64,000 nucleotides of DNA from Sphingobacterium sp. HMA12 (GCF_002933815.1 NZ_BEYR01000007.1:62001-126000), one strand, 5' to 3'; positions 51,637 to 61,579 are shown, numbered from the stretch's first letter. The notes: generated by a model from the sequence alone, not told the origin. A program made the numbers and translations.

Positions 51637-54246
51637 GTGAAGGGAATATCGAACCGTTTTTTGTTGTGTATTTTGTTTTTACTGATCTGCAGGATCGGAG
51701 CGGCACAGTATGGATTGGAATTTGCCAGCCACAATAGAGAAGCTGACAAGCGTACAAGCCTACTGATCGGTGCCCGGGAGTCACTTTCATTTGAGCACAA
51801 GCTTTCCGTTGCCTTTGACCTGTCTTTTCTACCTTTTCAGCAGGATTATTTCGGTTATATCTTTCGGCTGATCACAGACGATGGTGTCAATATTGACCTC
51901 ATGTACGACCGGCGTCCTGACCAGGATAAACATTTCAAGCTGGTGGTTGGCGAGGATTTTACACCAGTATCTTTTAATATTCCACCCGCCTGGCTGTATT
52001 ACAATTGGACGTCTATGCGCCTGGAACTCGATGCGGACAGAAGAGAAGTCTATTTTGTATGTGCTGGAAAACGATACAGTTACAAATTGAATAAAAATTT
52101 CGGTACACGGTTCAAACTTGTATTTGGTGCAAATGCCATCAAAAACTTTCAGACCATGGATGTACCACCCATGCGGCTCAAAGATATCAAAATCGAAGAC
52201 AACGGCCGGCTAAAATTCCATTGGCCATTAAATGAATATGCAGGAAACACTAGCTCGGATGTGCTGCAGAAAAATAAGGCAGAAACCATAAATCCCATCT
52301 GGATCAAACAGCAACGGAGCGAATGGAAACAGCAGGCTACATTTACCCTGGAAGGACAGGCAAGCGTGGCCTTCGACCAGACTGAAGAAACCTTGTTTTT
52401 TGTGGGCAACAAACGTATTGTAATCGGTAAGATCGGTGGAACAGATTTGCGTACGCAGGAATATGTGGGCGGGAAACTCCTGCTTGTCAATGGCAGCCAG
52501 TCTTTATTTGATCCCATACAGAAAAAGGTGCTGAATATTTCCATCGACCAGAAGATTGTTTCGGCTTATGATTCAACTACGCGTTCCTGGACGAAACAAT
52601 TTGATTTTCCTGCTGTAGGGACACATTATTGGCTGTTCAATAAATACTTCGACCGTTCGGATACCAGTATTTATATGATCGGCGGCTACGGCCATTTTAA
52701 ATATACATCGGGTGTGCTGCGCTATCATATTCCCAGTCAGTCCTGGGATAGTATCCCCTTTGCCGGTGATGAGATCTTTCCGCATTACCTGGCAGGAATG
52801 GGGCAGGGCAAAGACGGCGTGTATCTGGCGGGAGGATACGGTAGCTCCACGGGTGACCAGATGCTGAGTCCCCGTGTATCAACAGATTTTCTAAGACTTG
52901 ATTTCCAGCAAAGAAAGGCTCTTAAAATCCATGAATTTTCAACCCAGTTTGCCGAAACAGTTTGGGCAAACAGTTTGGTCGTCGATGACAGCCGTAAAGC
53001 TTTTTATGGATTGATCTTTCCCAATAACAAGTTCAAAAGCCATCTTCAACTGATAGAGTCTAACCTTAAGGGAACCGAACCCCGATTTTTGGGAAATACA
53101 ATTCCATTTGATTTCCATGATATTCGTTCTTTCGCTGATCTCTATTATGCACCGAAGTCCAAATCCTTTGTTGCCATCACGCTATTCTATGATGACAAGA
53201 CTGATCTGACAAAGGCATCGATTTATACCTTGATGGGACCACCCCTGGCCGTAGGGCAGGGGATGCGTACCGTGGTAAATCCACTTCTGTTACGCTACGT
53301 ATTACTTGGTACATTGACGCTTATCGCACTGCTTATCGGCTGGTGGCTGTATCGAAAAAGAGGAGAGCGCGTAAAGCAGAGCGTGCCAAAATTAATAGCT
53401 GATAATCCTGTATCTCCCTCGAATGTCACCCCGGAGCAGGCAGTACAAGCCGTCCATCAGTCAGAACCAAGCCCTGAACAGCAAATTACGGTAAAGGAAT
53501 TCGCCGCAGAAACAGCGATACAGCATACGGCAGGGATCTTTCTCTTTGGTGGCGACATACAGATCGTGGATGGCGATGGGAAGGAAATCACCAAAAAGTT
53601 TTCACCTTTATTGAAGGAACTTCTGCTGATCTTCGTTATCTATACCGTACGCTGGGAAAGGGGGATCAGTTCCGAAAAATTGACCGAACTATTTTGGTCC
53701 GATAAAACGCAGTCGAGCGCACGAAACAACAGATCCGTAAATATTGCTAAACTCAACAGCTTGCTGGAACAGATGGGAGACTTTAGGGTAACCAAAAAAA
53801 GTGGTTATTGGTGCATCGAACCCCTTGATGAAGTATATATCGACTACCTGCGGTTCAGTAGACTGGTGTTGAACAAGAAAAGTTTCACCGAAGAGGAAAT
53901 TCGTGAATTGCTGCATATTATTGATAAAGGTGGCTTCCTCTTTGAAGTCGATTACGAATGGCTCGACCACTTTAAAAGTGAGATGTCCATTCAGGTATTG
54001 ACGACCCTTGGAAATTTTATCGAAAATCTGCAGGTCACCGAAAATGCTGAACTGATTATCGAGATCTGTAATAAAATATTTTATTTTGACGAGATCAATG
54101 CGGAGGCAATGGTTTATAAATGCCGTTCACTGCTCCAGCTTGGCTACCACAGCCTGGCGCTGCAGTGTTATGATAATTTTTGCCAGGTCTACCTGAGACT
54201 ATATGGTGAAGCTTATCCAAAGAGCTTCAAAGATAGCCTAGAATAA
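51637..54246 (+). CDS. Membrane-spanning one-component regulator: LamG-like and kelch sensor, TM helix, winged helix plus BTAD-like domain
   Basis: 869 residues from a GTG. A signal peptide (MKGISNRFLLCILFLLICRI, cut near AAQ) opens a LamG/concanavalin-like region at about 24-195 (LSVAFDLSFLPF, RLKDIKIEDNGRL). It is followed by a kelch or galactose-oxidase-type propeller at roughly 210-540 (YMIGGYGHFKYTSGVLRYH, VYLAGGYGSSTG). One membrane helix lies near 553-574 (LLGTLTLIALLIGWWLY). The cytoplasmic part has a winged helix at about 656-730 (FSPLLKELLLIFVIYTV, NIAKLNSLLEQMG) and a helical BTAD-like domain to the C-terminus, as in SARP activators. A sensor outside the cytoplasm coupled directly to DNA binding is implied. 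It stands immediately upstream of SusC/SusD and divergent from GH110, so it is the likely activator of both. Confidence 0.75.
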   Translation: MKGISNRFLLCILFLLICRIGAAQYGLEFASHNREADKRTSLLIGARESLSFEHKLSVAFDLSFLPFQQDYFGYIFRLITDDGVNIDLMYDRRPDQDKHFKLVVGEDFTPVSFNIPPAWLYYNWTSMRLELDADRREVYFVCAGKRYSYKLNKNFGTRFKLVFGANAIKNFQTMDVPPMRLKDIKIEDNGRLKFHWPLNEYAGNTSSDVLQKNKAETINPIWIKQQRSEWKQQATFTLEGQASVAFDQTEETLFFVGNKRIVIGKIGGTDLRTQEYVGGKLLLVNGSQSLFDPIQKKVLNISIDQKIVSAYDSTTRSWTKQFDFPAVGTHYWLFNKYFDRSDTSIYMIGGYGHFKYTSGVLRYHIPSQSWDSIPFAGDEIFPHYLAGMGQGKDGVYLAGGYGSSTGDQMLSPRVSTDFLRLDFQQRKALKIHEFSTQFAETVWANSLVVDDSRKAFYGLIFPNNKFKSHLQLIESNLKGTEPRFLGNTIPFDFHDIRSFADLYYAPKSKSFVAITLFYDDKTDLTKASIYTLMGPPLAVGQGMRTVVNPLLLRYVLLGTLTLIALLIGWWLYRKRGERVKQSVPKLIADNPVSPSNVTPEQAVQAVHQSEPSPEQQITVKEFAAETAIQHTAGIFLFGGDIQIVDGDGKEITKKFSPLLKELLLIFVIYTVRWERGISSEKLTELFWSDKTQSSARNNRSVNIAKLNSLLEQMGDFRVTKKSGYWCIEPLDEVYIDYLRFSRLVLNKKSFTEEEIRELLHIIDKGGFLFEVDYEWLDHFKSEMSIQVLTTLGNFIENLQVTENAELIIEICNKIFYFDEINAEAMVYKCRSLLQLGYHSLALQCYDNFCQVYLRLYGEAYPKSFKDSLE

Positions 54247-54302
54247 AAATATTAATATTTTAATGTGTTGATATACAGGTTTTAGTGTAATGATCTGTGC
54301 GT

Positions 54303-54331
54303 TGTTAATATTCTGTTAATCTTCTGTTATA
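54303..54331 (+). promoter_or_regulatory. Three heptameric direct repeats at 11-bp register upstream of susC, SARP-type operator
   Basis: TGTTAAT (54303-54309), TGTTAAT (54314-54320) and TGTTATA (54325-54331), with four-base spacers ATTC and CTTC. SARP regulators bind heptameric direct repeats repeated every 11 bp close to the -10 box. Here the last repeat is 11 nt before TATATTCG at 54343. The adjacent gene encodes a regulator with a winged helix and BTAD-like domain. Confidence 0.7.
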
Positions 54332-54342
54332 CCCTGCTCCGG

Positions 54343-54350
54343 TATATTCG
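54343..54350 (+). promoter_or_regulatory. Candidate -7 element of the third SusC/SusD operon
   Basis: TATATTCG matches TAnnTTTG at all but one base; no -33 TTTG is present, as the repeats occupy that position. The leader to the ATG at 54499 would be about 140 nt. Confidence 0.45.
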
Positions 54351-54498
54351 TTTTCATACTTAATAACCAATTCAATGAAAGCGAAAAAAACACCTACATT
54401 CTTCCTGCGGGAATAGTAGCTATGGACAGCTTAGGATAGCGATGTCCATCGTATCGAATAAACCTTTAAAGCATTTAATAACCAATTTAAAACAATTC

Positions 54499-57400
54499 AT
54501 GAAAACAAACTTCATTTTTAATGAAAGGCCTCTACCGTGGCATAAACTCTGTAGATACCCCCGGCAGTTGGCCTTGTCCTCGCTAATCTTGCTGTCGCCG
54601 CTCGTTACGCTGGCACAGCAGCAACAGATAGAAGGTAAGGTGCAGACCCTGAACGATAAACCGATTGCGGGTGCTTCAATAACCGATCTGCGGACGGGCC
54701 AGACAACCTCCTCGGATAGTAAAGGGCGCTTTACGATCAGCGCCTTGCCCGGAGATAGGCTGCTGATTACGTATGTGGGGTATCAAAAAACTGAAATGAT
54801 CGTTGGGCAACAACGCTTGATGGACGTACTGCTCAACGAAGATAATACCAGCTTAGAAGAAGTCGTCGTGGTTGGCTATGGTACGCAAAAGAAAGCATCA
54901 TTGACCGGAGCGATTTCTTCGGTCAATAATAAGGAAATTGCGGTCACCAAAAATGAAAATGTGGTTAATATGCTTGCTGGTAAGCTTCCTGGCGTGCGTA
55001 TCAGCCAACAATCGAGCCAGCCTGGATCCTTTGAATCGAATATCGATATCCGTGGCATGGGCGAACCACTTATTGTCGTGGATGGTATTCCCCGTGACAA
55101 AGACTATCTCTCTCGGATGGATGCCAATGAGATTGAAAGTGTGTCGGTACTCAAAGATGCTTCGGCAGCGGTATATGGGGTACGTTCAGCAAATGGGGTG
55201 CTGCTGGTTACTACGCGAAGAGGGAGCAGTGCGGATGGAAACTTCGAAATAAATTATTCCTACAATCGCGGTTGGCAGAAGTTTTTATATGTCCCTAATA
55301 CAGTGGATGCACTGGCCTATATGCAGCTTAAAAACGAACAGATAGGTCGTGACTTTAATAGTAATTATCCGGTTAAAATGCCCAATATCTTTGGTGAAAC
55401 GGACTTCGAAGCATACCGCTCTGGTGCAAAAAAAACATCCGATTATGTAGATGCCGCTTTTGATAAGGTATCGCCCCAGTACCAGCACAACTTATCCATC
55501 AATGGCGGCGGAAAGAAAGTGAACTACTTTTTCAACTTGGGACACATGGATCAGATGGGGGCCTATAAAAGTAAAAGCCTGAACTACAATCGCTGGAACT
55601 TTAGATCCAATATCGATGCACAAATTACTGACCGTCTCCGGGCTTCGCTCGATCTCGGTGGCTATGCGGATGAAACAAACCAGCCCCGTACGGATATCTG
55701 GGCGGTCTATAAGCAGGCCTGGCGCCAGCGTCCGATTGTACCCATTTACGTCAACGATAACCCGCTCTATCCCAATTTTGAGATGATAGACAATGAAAAT
55801 CCGGTCGTAGTGACCGACTCGAAGCAGACGGGGTACCGCAAATTTCTGCGAAAACAGTTTAACGGAATTATATCTCTCGACTATAAAGTGCCTTTTGTGG
55901 AGGGATTGAATGCAAAAGCGACCTATAACTACGATTTTAAATACAGTGATAATACGGATTATAAAAAATCGTACTTCCTGTATAGTTATACACCACCGGT
56001 CTACGATGGGAATGGCCAGATCATTACACCCGAAAAGTATAATGCACACGAAAAGAATGCACCTACGACGGTACGGCGAAGTGCCTATCCGGATACACAT
56101 TCTTTAATGCAGTTTTCCTTGAACTATAACAACCGCTTTGCGGATAAGCATCAGGTATCCGGCTTGCTTTTATTTGTCGAAGAATACAATAAATGGGACA
56201 GCTTTTATGCACAACGGGAGATTATGGTCAATTCCGAATACCTTTTTGCCGGGGAGGACAAAAACCAATTGGCCAATATGGAAGGGATCGGCGAACGTAC
56301 CGCAAGGGGACTTGTGGGTAAATTTAATTACGATTACCTAGGCAAATACCTTGCTGAATTTAGTTTCCGCTACGACGGGTCGTCTAAGTTTCCGAAAGAA
56401 TCGCGCTGGGGATTTTTTCCTGCGGCTTCTCTGGGCTGGCGAATCAGCGAAGAGTCTTTTATTAAGGACAACTACAAATTTATCAATAACTTAAAAATTC
56501 GGGCTTCTTACGGTAAGCTCGGAGATGACCGTTCGGCAGGAAATTATCCCTCAACTATCGTAGGTTATGCACTGGAACCCAATGAAACGGGCTGGATTTT
56601 TGGCGGTAACCTTGTCAATGGTGCATTGCCGACAGCGATCCCCAATCCAAACTTAACCTGGTATACGTCCAAAACAGCTGATCTGGGCTTGGATCTTGAC
56701 CTCTGGAACGGAAAATTGGGGATGGTATTTGATTATTTTAACCGGAGCCGTACGGGATTATTGGCTACAAGCCTGGATCTTATCCCGGGGACAGTAGGGG
56801 CAAATCTTCCACAGGAAAATCTGGAAAGCGACCGGACCTTTGGTTATGAGCTATCCTTGACCCATCGCAATAAAATAAATGATTTCCAGTATTTTGTGAA
56901 TGCACAGGTTTCATCAACAAAAAATCAGTTTGTCGACCGTGTCGAATCCAAGGCCGGAAATTCATACGACAACTGGCGCAATCGTAATTCCAACCGTTAT
57001 AAGGACATCTGGTGGGGGAAGGAATATGCAGGCCAATTTGGTTCCTATGATCAGATCTATAGCCACCCGACGATGGTCAGCAGCGGTACACTCCCCGGTG
57101 ATTACTATTATCAGGACTGGAATGGAGATGGGCTGATCAATGATGCGGATAACCATCCCATTGCAACGTATAATATGCCTTTGATCAATTATGGACTCAG
57201 CATTGGCGGCTCATGGCGCGGTTTTGACCTGGCCATGAATTTTCAGGGGGCAGCAAAAGTATACGTCCAATATAGCGAGGTGCTGGCTGGACCGCTCCAG
57301 TTTGACGGTGGTGCATTGACGCAATTTTTGGATCGTTGGCGTCCAGCAACAGCTGGAGCAGATCTTTTTAACCCAAGCACACAATGGATCCCAGGCTACT

Positions 57401-57696
57401 ATCCATCTACGGGTTCAGCGCTGGCCGAAGGAACCCGTGCTGTACAAAATGCATCGTACCTGCGGCTGAAAACATTGGAATTCGGGTATTCCTTACCCAA
57501 GGAATGGCTGAAAACGCTTAAAATCAAGAACCTCAGGATCTATGCCAGCGCATATAATTTGCTGACTTGGACCGGGTTGAAATATACGGATCCTGAGCAT
57601 CCCGGATCTGCCGGTGGCTCGTCATCTGGTGATATTGACGTGTACAAATACCCGATCAATAAAACGTATAACCTGGGAGCATCCATTAAATTTTAA
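54499..57696 (+). CDS. SusC/RagA-family TonB-dependent transporter
   Basis: 1065 residues from the ATG at 54499 (MKTNFIFNERPLPW); an upstream ATG at 54442 is in frame but adds 19 atypical residues. The leader's hydrophobic part (LALSSLILLSPLVTLAQQQ) is followed by a regulatory beta-sandwich (PIAGASITDLRTGQTTSSDS), the LEEVVVVGYGTQKK motif, a plug (IDIRGMGEPLIVVDGIPRD) and a barrel ending YNLGASIKF. It is the outer-membrane importer of the third glycan locus and partners the SusD encoded 18 nt downstream. Confidence 0.95.
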   Translation: MKTNFIFNERPLPWHKLCRYPRQLALSSLILLSPLVTLAQQQQIEGKVQTLNDKPIAGASITDLRTGQTTSSDSKGRFTISALPGDRLLITYVGYQKTEMIVGQQRLMDVLLNEDNTSLEEVVVVGYGTQKKASLTGAISSVNNKEIAVTKNENVVNMLAGKLPGVRISQQSSQPGSFESNIDIRGMGEPLIVVDGIPRDKDYLSRMDANEIESVSVLKDASAAVYGVRSANGVLLVTTRRGSSADGNFEINYSYNRGWQKFLYVPNTVDALAYMQLKNEQIGRDFNSNYPVKMPNIFGETDFEAYRSGAKKTSDYVDAAFDKVSPQYQHNLSINGGGKKVNYFFNLGHMDQMGAYKSKSLNYNRWNFRSNIDAQITDRLRASLDLGGYADETNQPRTDIWAVYKQAWRQRPIVPIYVNDNPLYPNFEMIDNENPVVVTDSKQTGYRKFLRKQFNGIISLDYKVPFVEGLNAKATYNYDFKYSDNTDYKKSYFLYSYTPPVYDGNGQIITPEKYNAHEKNAPTTVRRSAYPDTHSLMQFSLNYNNRFADKHQVSGLLLFVEEYNKWDSFYAQREIMVNSEYLFAGEDKNQLANMEGIGERTARGLVGKFNYDYLGKYLAEFSFRYDGSSKFPKESRWGFFPAASLGWRISEESFIKDNYKFINNLKIRASYGKLGDDRSAGNYPSTIVGYALEPNETGWIFGGNLVNGALPTAIPNPNLTWYTSKTADLGLDLDLWNGKLGMVFDYFNRSRTGLLATSLDLIPGTVGANLPQENLESDRTFGYELSLTHRNKINDFQYFVNAQVSSTKNQFVDRVESKAGNSYDNWRNRNSNRYKDIWWGKEYAGQFGSYDQIYSHPTMVSSGTLPGDYYYQDWNGDGLINDADNHPIATYNMPLINYGLSIGGSWRGFDLAMNFQGAAKVYVQYSEVLAGPLQFDGGALTQFLDRWRPATAGADLFNPSTQWIPGYYPSTGSALAEGTRAVQNASYLRLKTLEFGYSLPKEWLKTLKIKNLRIYASAYNLLTWTGLKYTDPEHPGSAGGSSSGDIDVYKYPINKTYNLGASIKF

Positions 57697-57714
57697 TTTC
57701 AAAACGTACAAAAC

Positions 57715-59688
57715 ATGAAAAAATCAATCACGATGGCAATCATTGGCCTTTTCCTGTGTTCGGGGATGCAATCCTGTAAAAAAATGGACCTGGATCCGCT
57801 TGGGGTACTGGGAGAGGATGCTCTGTTTGGAAACGAGGCTGGTGCACGTAAATACGTGGCCGGAATGTATAGCTACTTACCCATAGAAGACTTTGTCTAT
57901 CATCCAGAACGTGGATTCAGATGGGACAACTATTGGCAGAATTCGGAAACACTGGCGGCTATGAGTGGCGAAATGACGGGGCAGTTTTGGGGAGTGGCGG
58001 GTGCTCAGGGTTTTGGCTACTGGCCCTATGACCGCATACGGAATGTTAATACCTTGATCGCCGGTTTGCCCAAATATAAAGGGAATTATACGGAGCCTGG
58101 GTATAACCAGATTTTGGGCGAAGCCTATTTTCTGCGCGCTTTCTATTACTTTGCCTTAGTCAAGCGATACGGTGGGATACCGATTATCACCGAGGTGCAG
58201 GATCCTACAGGAGATAAAGAACAATTGCAGGTAAAAAGAAACAAGGAATCTGAGGTATACCGTTTTATTTATCAAGATTTGCAGCAGGCAATGACACTGA
58301 TGGCCGCAACGAGTGAACGGGGGCGGGCCAATAAGTATGTTGCGGCGGCATTATGTTCACGTGCGATGCTCTATGCCGGTAGTATTGCCAAATACAGTGG
58401 ATATAGCAATCTGGCCGGAGATGCGACTGATAAAGAGTTGGTCGGTATCAAAAAGGAGGAAGCCGAATGGTTTTTTAAACAGGCTTACGATGCGGCAACA
58501 CTTGTGCTGACCGGACCGTATAGCTTGTACAATAAGAATGCGCAGGACAAGGAACTCAACTATGTCAACCTATTTTTGGATCTGGATAGTCCCGAAGATA
58601 TTTTTATCAAGGAATATAGCCTCACGGCACCCCACAACAATCGGCTTAAGCACAGCTATGATGCCACGCATTTACCCAATCCGACTTTTTCGAGTGACAA
58701 TGAGTCTGCCGCATACCCGGTATTGAATATGGTAGAACTCTTTGGCGAGCTTCCCATTACAGATGCAGCAGGTAAACCCATTCGTTACTCCGATAGGAAA
58801 CAACTTTACGCGGAACTCGAACCACGGCAAAGGGCTACCTTCTACTTTTCGGGAATGGAATTGCGCGAGGGGGCCGAGCGCCGTGCTTTCGACATCCAGC
58901 GTGGACTCTATAAAACTTTTCCGGGAAAGGCCGCCGATGCACAGATGGGCTCGGGAACTGCTGCGATCAACAGTGAGTCAAACCGGATCCTCGCCGGACC
59001 CAAAAATAGCCTCTACGATTATAATGGCACCAAGATCAACATCACTGGCGAGCATGGCATGTGGAAAGATGGACATGCCAACAACACCCGCACAGGTTTT
59101 TATATCCGTAAATACATCAATTATAAAATGTCAACCAAGGATGTGAAGCTATACAACAGTACGCAGCCCTGGAAAATATTCCGGCTGGCCGAAATTATGC
59201 TGAACAAGGCCGAAGCTGCCTACGAACTAGGTGTTATCAAAAACGATGAAACACTCAAACAGGAAGCTTTTCAGTATATCGCCCAAATTCGTGACCGTGC
59301 TGGAGCGAAGCCTTATCGCTACAATAGTGCTGCGGCTAATCTATCGGGCAAATATGGATATCCTCTGGACGGTAATCTCCAGTTTATCCGTGAGGAACGT
59401 GAACGTGAACTTTGTTTCGAAAATCACCATTGGTGGGATATGCGTAGATGGCGTATCGCTGATGTGGAGCTCAACAACTTTGTGCCCAATTCACTCATGC
59501 CTTACCTTGTACTGGATGAACTGAAGTATGCACCCAATGGTGAACGTATCAACTCCTTTATCTTTATCCGTGAAAAAGAGCCTTGGAACAAAACCTTCAA
59601 CTTTGAGAAGAAATGGTATTATGAACCTATTCCGGGCGGGGAATTGAATAAAAATCCTAATCTATATCCGCAGAACCCCATTTATTAA
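57715..59688 (+). CDS. SusD/RagB-family glycan-binding lipoprotein
   Basis: 657 residues, lipobox CSGMQSCKKMD. Longer than typical SusD proteins (about 500-600). Family marks: KYVAGMYSYLPIEDF, FLRAFYYFALVKRYGGIPII, FRLAEIMLNKAEAAYELG and REERERELCFENHHWWDMRR. An insertion-like stretch around residues 320-460 (GAERRAFDIQRGLYKTFPGK and following) accounts for the extra length and may shape the glycan-binding site. Located between SusC and the DUF3823 gene. Confidence 0.95.
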   Translation: MKKSITMAIIGLFLCSGMQSCKKMDLDPLGVLGEDALFGNEAGARKYVAGMYSYLPIEDFVYHPERGFRWDNYWQNSETLAAMSGEMTGQFWGVAGAQGFGYWPYDRIRNVNTLIAGLPKYKGNYTEPGYNQILGEAYFLRAFYYFALVKRYGGIPIITEVQDPTGDKEQLQVKRNKESEVYRFIYQDLQQAMTLMAATSERGRANKYVAAALCSRAMLYAGSIAKYSGYSNLAGDATDKELVGIKKEEAEWFFKQAYDAATLVLTGPYSLYNKNAQDKELNYVNLFLDLDSPEDIFIKEYSLTAPHNNRLKHSYDATHLPNPTFSSDNESAAYPVLNMVELFGELPITDAAGKPIRYSDRKQLYAELEPRQRATFYFSGMELREGAERRAFDIQRGLYKTFPGKAADAQMGSGTAAINSESNRILAGPKNSLYDYNGTKINITGEHGMWKDGHANNTRTGFYIRKYINYKMSTKDVKLYNSTQPWKIFRLAEIMLNKAEAAYELGVIKNDETLKQEAFQYIAQIRDRAGAKPYRYNSAAANLSGKYGYPLDGNLQFIREERERELCFENHHWWDMRRWRIADVELNNFVPNSLMPYLVLDELKYAPNGERINSFIFIREKEPWNKTFNFEKKWYYEPIPGGELNKNPNLYPQNPIY

Positions 59689-59698
59689 ATGAACGACA

Positions 59699-60430
59699 AT
59701 GAGAACGCTATTTTTATATACAGCTTTGGCAGGCCTGTTTTTTTTGAATGCCTGTGCAAAAACAGATAACTACGAAGGTCCCAATGCCAGCATGCAGGGG
59801 CAGGTGATGGATAAGGTGACCAAAAAGCCTTTGCTGACAGGCCAAGGAGAATTTAGTATCCGCCTGTTGGAAACCAGCTGGAGCGACAATCCGGCGCCAC
59901 AAGATCTTGCTGTCAGGCAAGATGGCTCATACAGCAACAGCAAACTATTTCAGGCTACCTATACCCTGCAGCCCTACGGTGGCGCCTTTTGGCCTGCTGA
60001 AAAAATCGAAGGCTTTCAATTGGGAGCCTCTGCCGAACAGAATTTTGAAGTGACACCTTATTTACAGATTAAAAATGTGAAATGGACATTGAAAGCTGAA
60101 AATAAATTGGACGTGTCCTGCACCCTGACGGCTCCGGTTACAGCCGGACTGCCGCAGATCATCGAAGTACGCCCTTTTCTGAGTCTGACACCTTACTGTG
60201 GTGCAGGAAACCGAATAGATGCGTACTACAAAGATGAATACCGGACTCTGATCAATAAAAACTGGTCCGAGATCGGTGATATGCAGACCGGAGAAGGTAA
60301 GGAAACATATACCATCAACGACCTGCCACTTAAATCGGGATACACCTATTATGTCAGAATGGGGGCAAAAGTTCGTGACACGTACGAGAAATTTAACTAT
60401 TCGGAGATCGAAGTGATCAAAGTCCCTTAA
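59699..60430 (+). CDS. DUF3823 surface lipoprotein, probable accessory glycan-binding protein
   Basis: 243 residues with lipobox (LFFLNACAKTD). The N-terminal domain (ASMQGQVMDKVTKKPLL, FQATYTLQPYGGAFWPAE) is a beta-sandwich like those in carboxypeptidase-regulatory domains. The C-terminal half resembles a fibronectin-type fold (GYTYYVRMGAKVRDTYEKFN). DUF3823 proteins follow SusD genes in many Bacteroidota glycan loci. A surface-exposed glycan-binding role is the usual proposal but not shown here. It begins 10 nt after susD. Confidence 0.82.
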   Translation: MRTLFLYTALAGLFFLNACAKTDNYEGPNASMQGQVMDKVTKKPLLTGQGEFSIRLLETSWSDNPAPQDLAVRQDGSYSNSKLFQATYTLQPYGGAFWPAEKIEGFQLGASAEQNFEVTPYLQIKNVKWTLKAENKLDVSCTLTAPVTAGLPQIIEVRPFLSLTPYCGAGNRIDAYYKDEYRTLINKNWSEIGDMQTGEGKETYTINDLPLKSGYTYYVRMGAKVRDTYEKFNYSEIEVIKVP

Positions 60431-60460
60431 TAGCAGCTGATGATCATCGCTGCGATATCC

Positions 60461-60495
60461 AGGTAAAGCTCCTCCAAGCGGAGGAGCGTTTACCT
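60461..60495 (+). repeat. Intercistronic hairpin between DUF3823 and GH43
   Basis: The arm at 60461-60475 (AGGTAAAGCTCCTCC) pairs with 60480-60495 over a four-base loop with one bulged G at 60488. No T-run follows. The 162-nt gap otherwise shows no clear promoter. Confidence 0.7.
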
Positions 60496-60592
60496 GATAA
60501 GGGCTAGCCACGGGTAGCCGATTAAAATTGCTATTGAACGCGCTTTTTCAGCAAGAATGATTTCGTGATAAAACAATTAATGAATAAATAAT

Positions 60593-61579
60593 ATGAAGAT
60601 GAATAAATTAATCAAAGCCGGTTCCAGATGTCTATTGGGCATATCATTACTTTTTACCGCGCACCTGAAGGCGCAGGAGAATCCTTTTATCAAACATATG
60701 TATACCGCAGATCCTTCCGCGCGTGTATGGGCAGACGGTCGGCTGTATGTGTATGCATCCCATGATATTGCCCCACCACAGGGTTGTGATCTGATGGATC
60801 AATACCACGTTTTTTCAACTGCCGATATGAAGACCTGGACCGATCATGGCGAAATATTACGTGCGTCGCAAGTACCTTGGGGCAGGAAAGAGGGTGGATT
60901 TATGTGGGCTCCGGACTGTGTTTTTCGCAATGGGACCTACTACTTTTATTTCCCGCATCCCAGCGGCACGGAATGGAACAAAACCTGGAAGATTGGGGTC
61001 GCCACAAGCAAGTCGCCCGCAAAAGATTTTGTCGTCCAGGGGTATGTGACCGGAGCAGATGCCTTAATTGATCCACATGTGTTCATTGATGATGACGGTC
61101 AGGCATATTTCTATCAAGGTGGGGGCGGTGTGTGCAAGGCGGGCAAGCTCAAAGATAACATGATGGAAGTGGATGGTCAGCTGCAAAAGATGGAAGGACT
61201 GGAAGATTTCCATGAAGCTTCCTGGGTACATAAGTATAAGGGGAAATATTATCTTTCCTATTCCGATAACCACGATGATAACCAGAAAGATGGTGTCAAA
61301 GGTGACAACCGCATGCGCTATGCGATTGGCGATAGCCCGCTGGGCCCATGGAAATCAATGGGAATTTATATGGATCCGACAAACAGCTATACCAACCATG
61401 GCTCGATCGTTAAGTTTAAAGGTAAATGGTATGCCTTTTATCATAATAGTGAACTTTCGCAAAAAAACGGCGAGTTCAATGATTGGCTACGTTCGATCTG
61501 CGTAGACCGCCTGGAGTATAATGCGGATGGTAGCATTAAAAAAGTAAAGCAGACTGGTCTCCTGACAGTACCTAAATAA
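60593..61579 (+). CDS. GH43-family glycoside hydrolase
   Basis: 328 residues (ATG at 60593 or, two codons later, 60599), signal peptide ending AHLKAQ. The five-bladed propeller's acidic triad is visible: base Asp40 in YTADPSARVWADG, pKa modulator Asp160 in ALIDPHVFIDDDG and acid Glu208 in EDFHEASWVHKY. MWAPDCVFRNGTYYFYF is another typical blade sequence. GH43 enzymes cleave alpha-L-arabinofuranosides, beta-xylosides or beta-1,3-galactans. The GH110 and sulfatase in this locus make a galactan-type substrate attractive but unproven. No accessory CBM is present. Confidence 0.92.
   Translation: MKMNKLIKAGSRCLLGISLLFTAHLKAQENPFIKHMYTADPSARVWADGRLYVYASHDIAPPQGCDLMDQYHVFSTADMKTWTDHGEILRASQVPWGRKEGGFMWAPDCVFRNGTYYFYFPHPSGTEWNKTWKIGVATSKSPAKDFVVQGYVTGADALIDPHVFIDDDGQAYFYQGGGGVCKAGKLKDNMMEVDGQLQKMEGLEDFHEASWVHKYKGKYYLSYSDNHDDNQKDGVKGDNRMRYAIGDSPLGPWKSMGIYMDPTNSYTNHGSIVKFKGKWYAFYHNSELSQKNGEFNDWLRSICVDRLEYNADGSIKKVKQTGLLTVPK

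Noticed and set aside
55492..56100. A 202-residue minus-strand frame inside susC
   Set aside because: Antisense shadow of the SusC barrel with low-complexity Ile/Val/Arg composition and no domain; the plus-strand gene is unambiguous.
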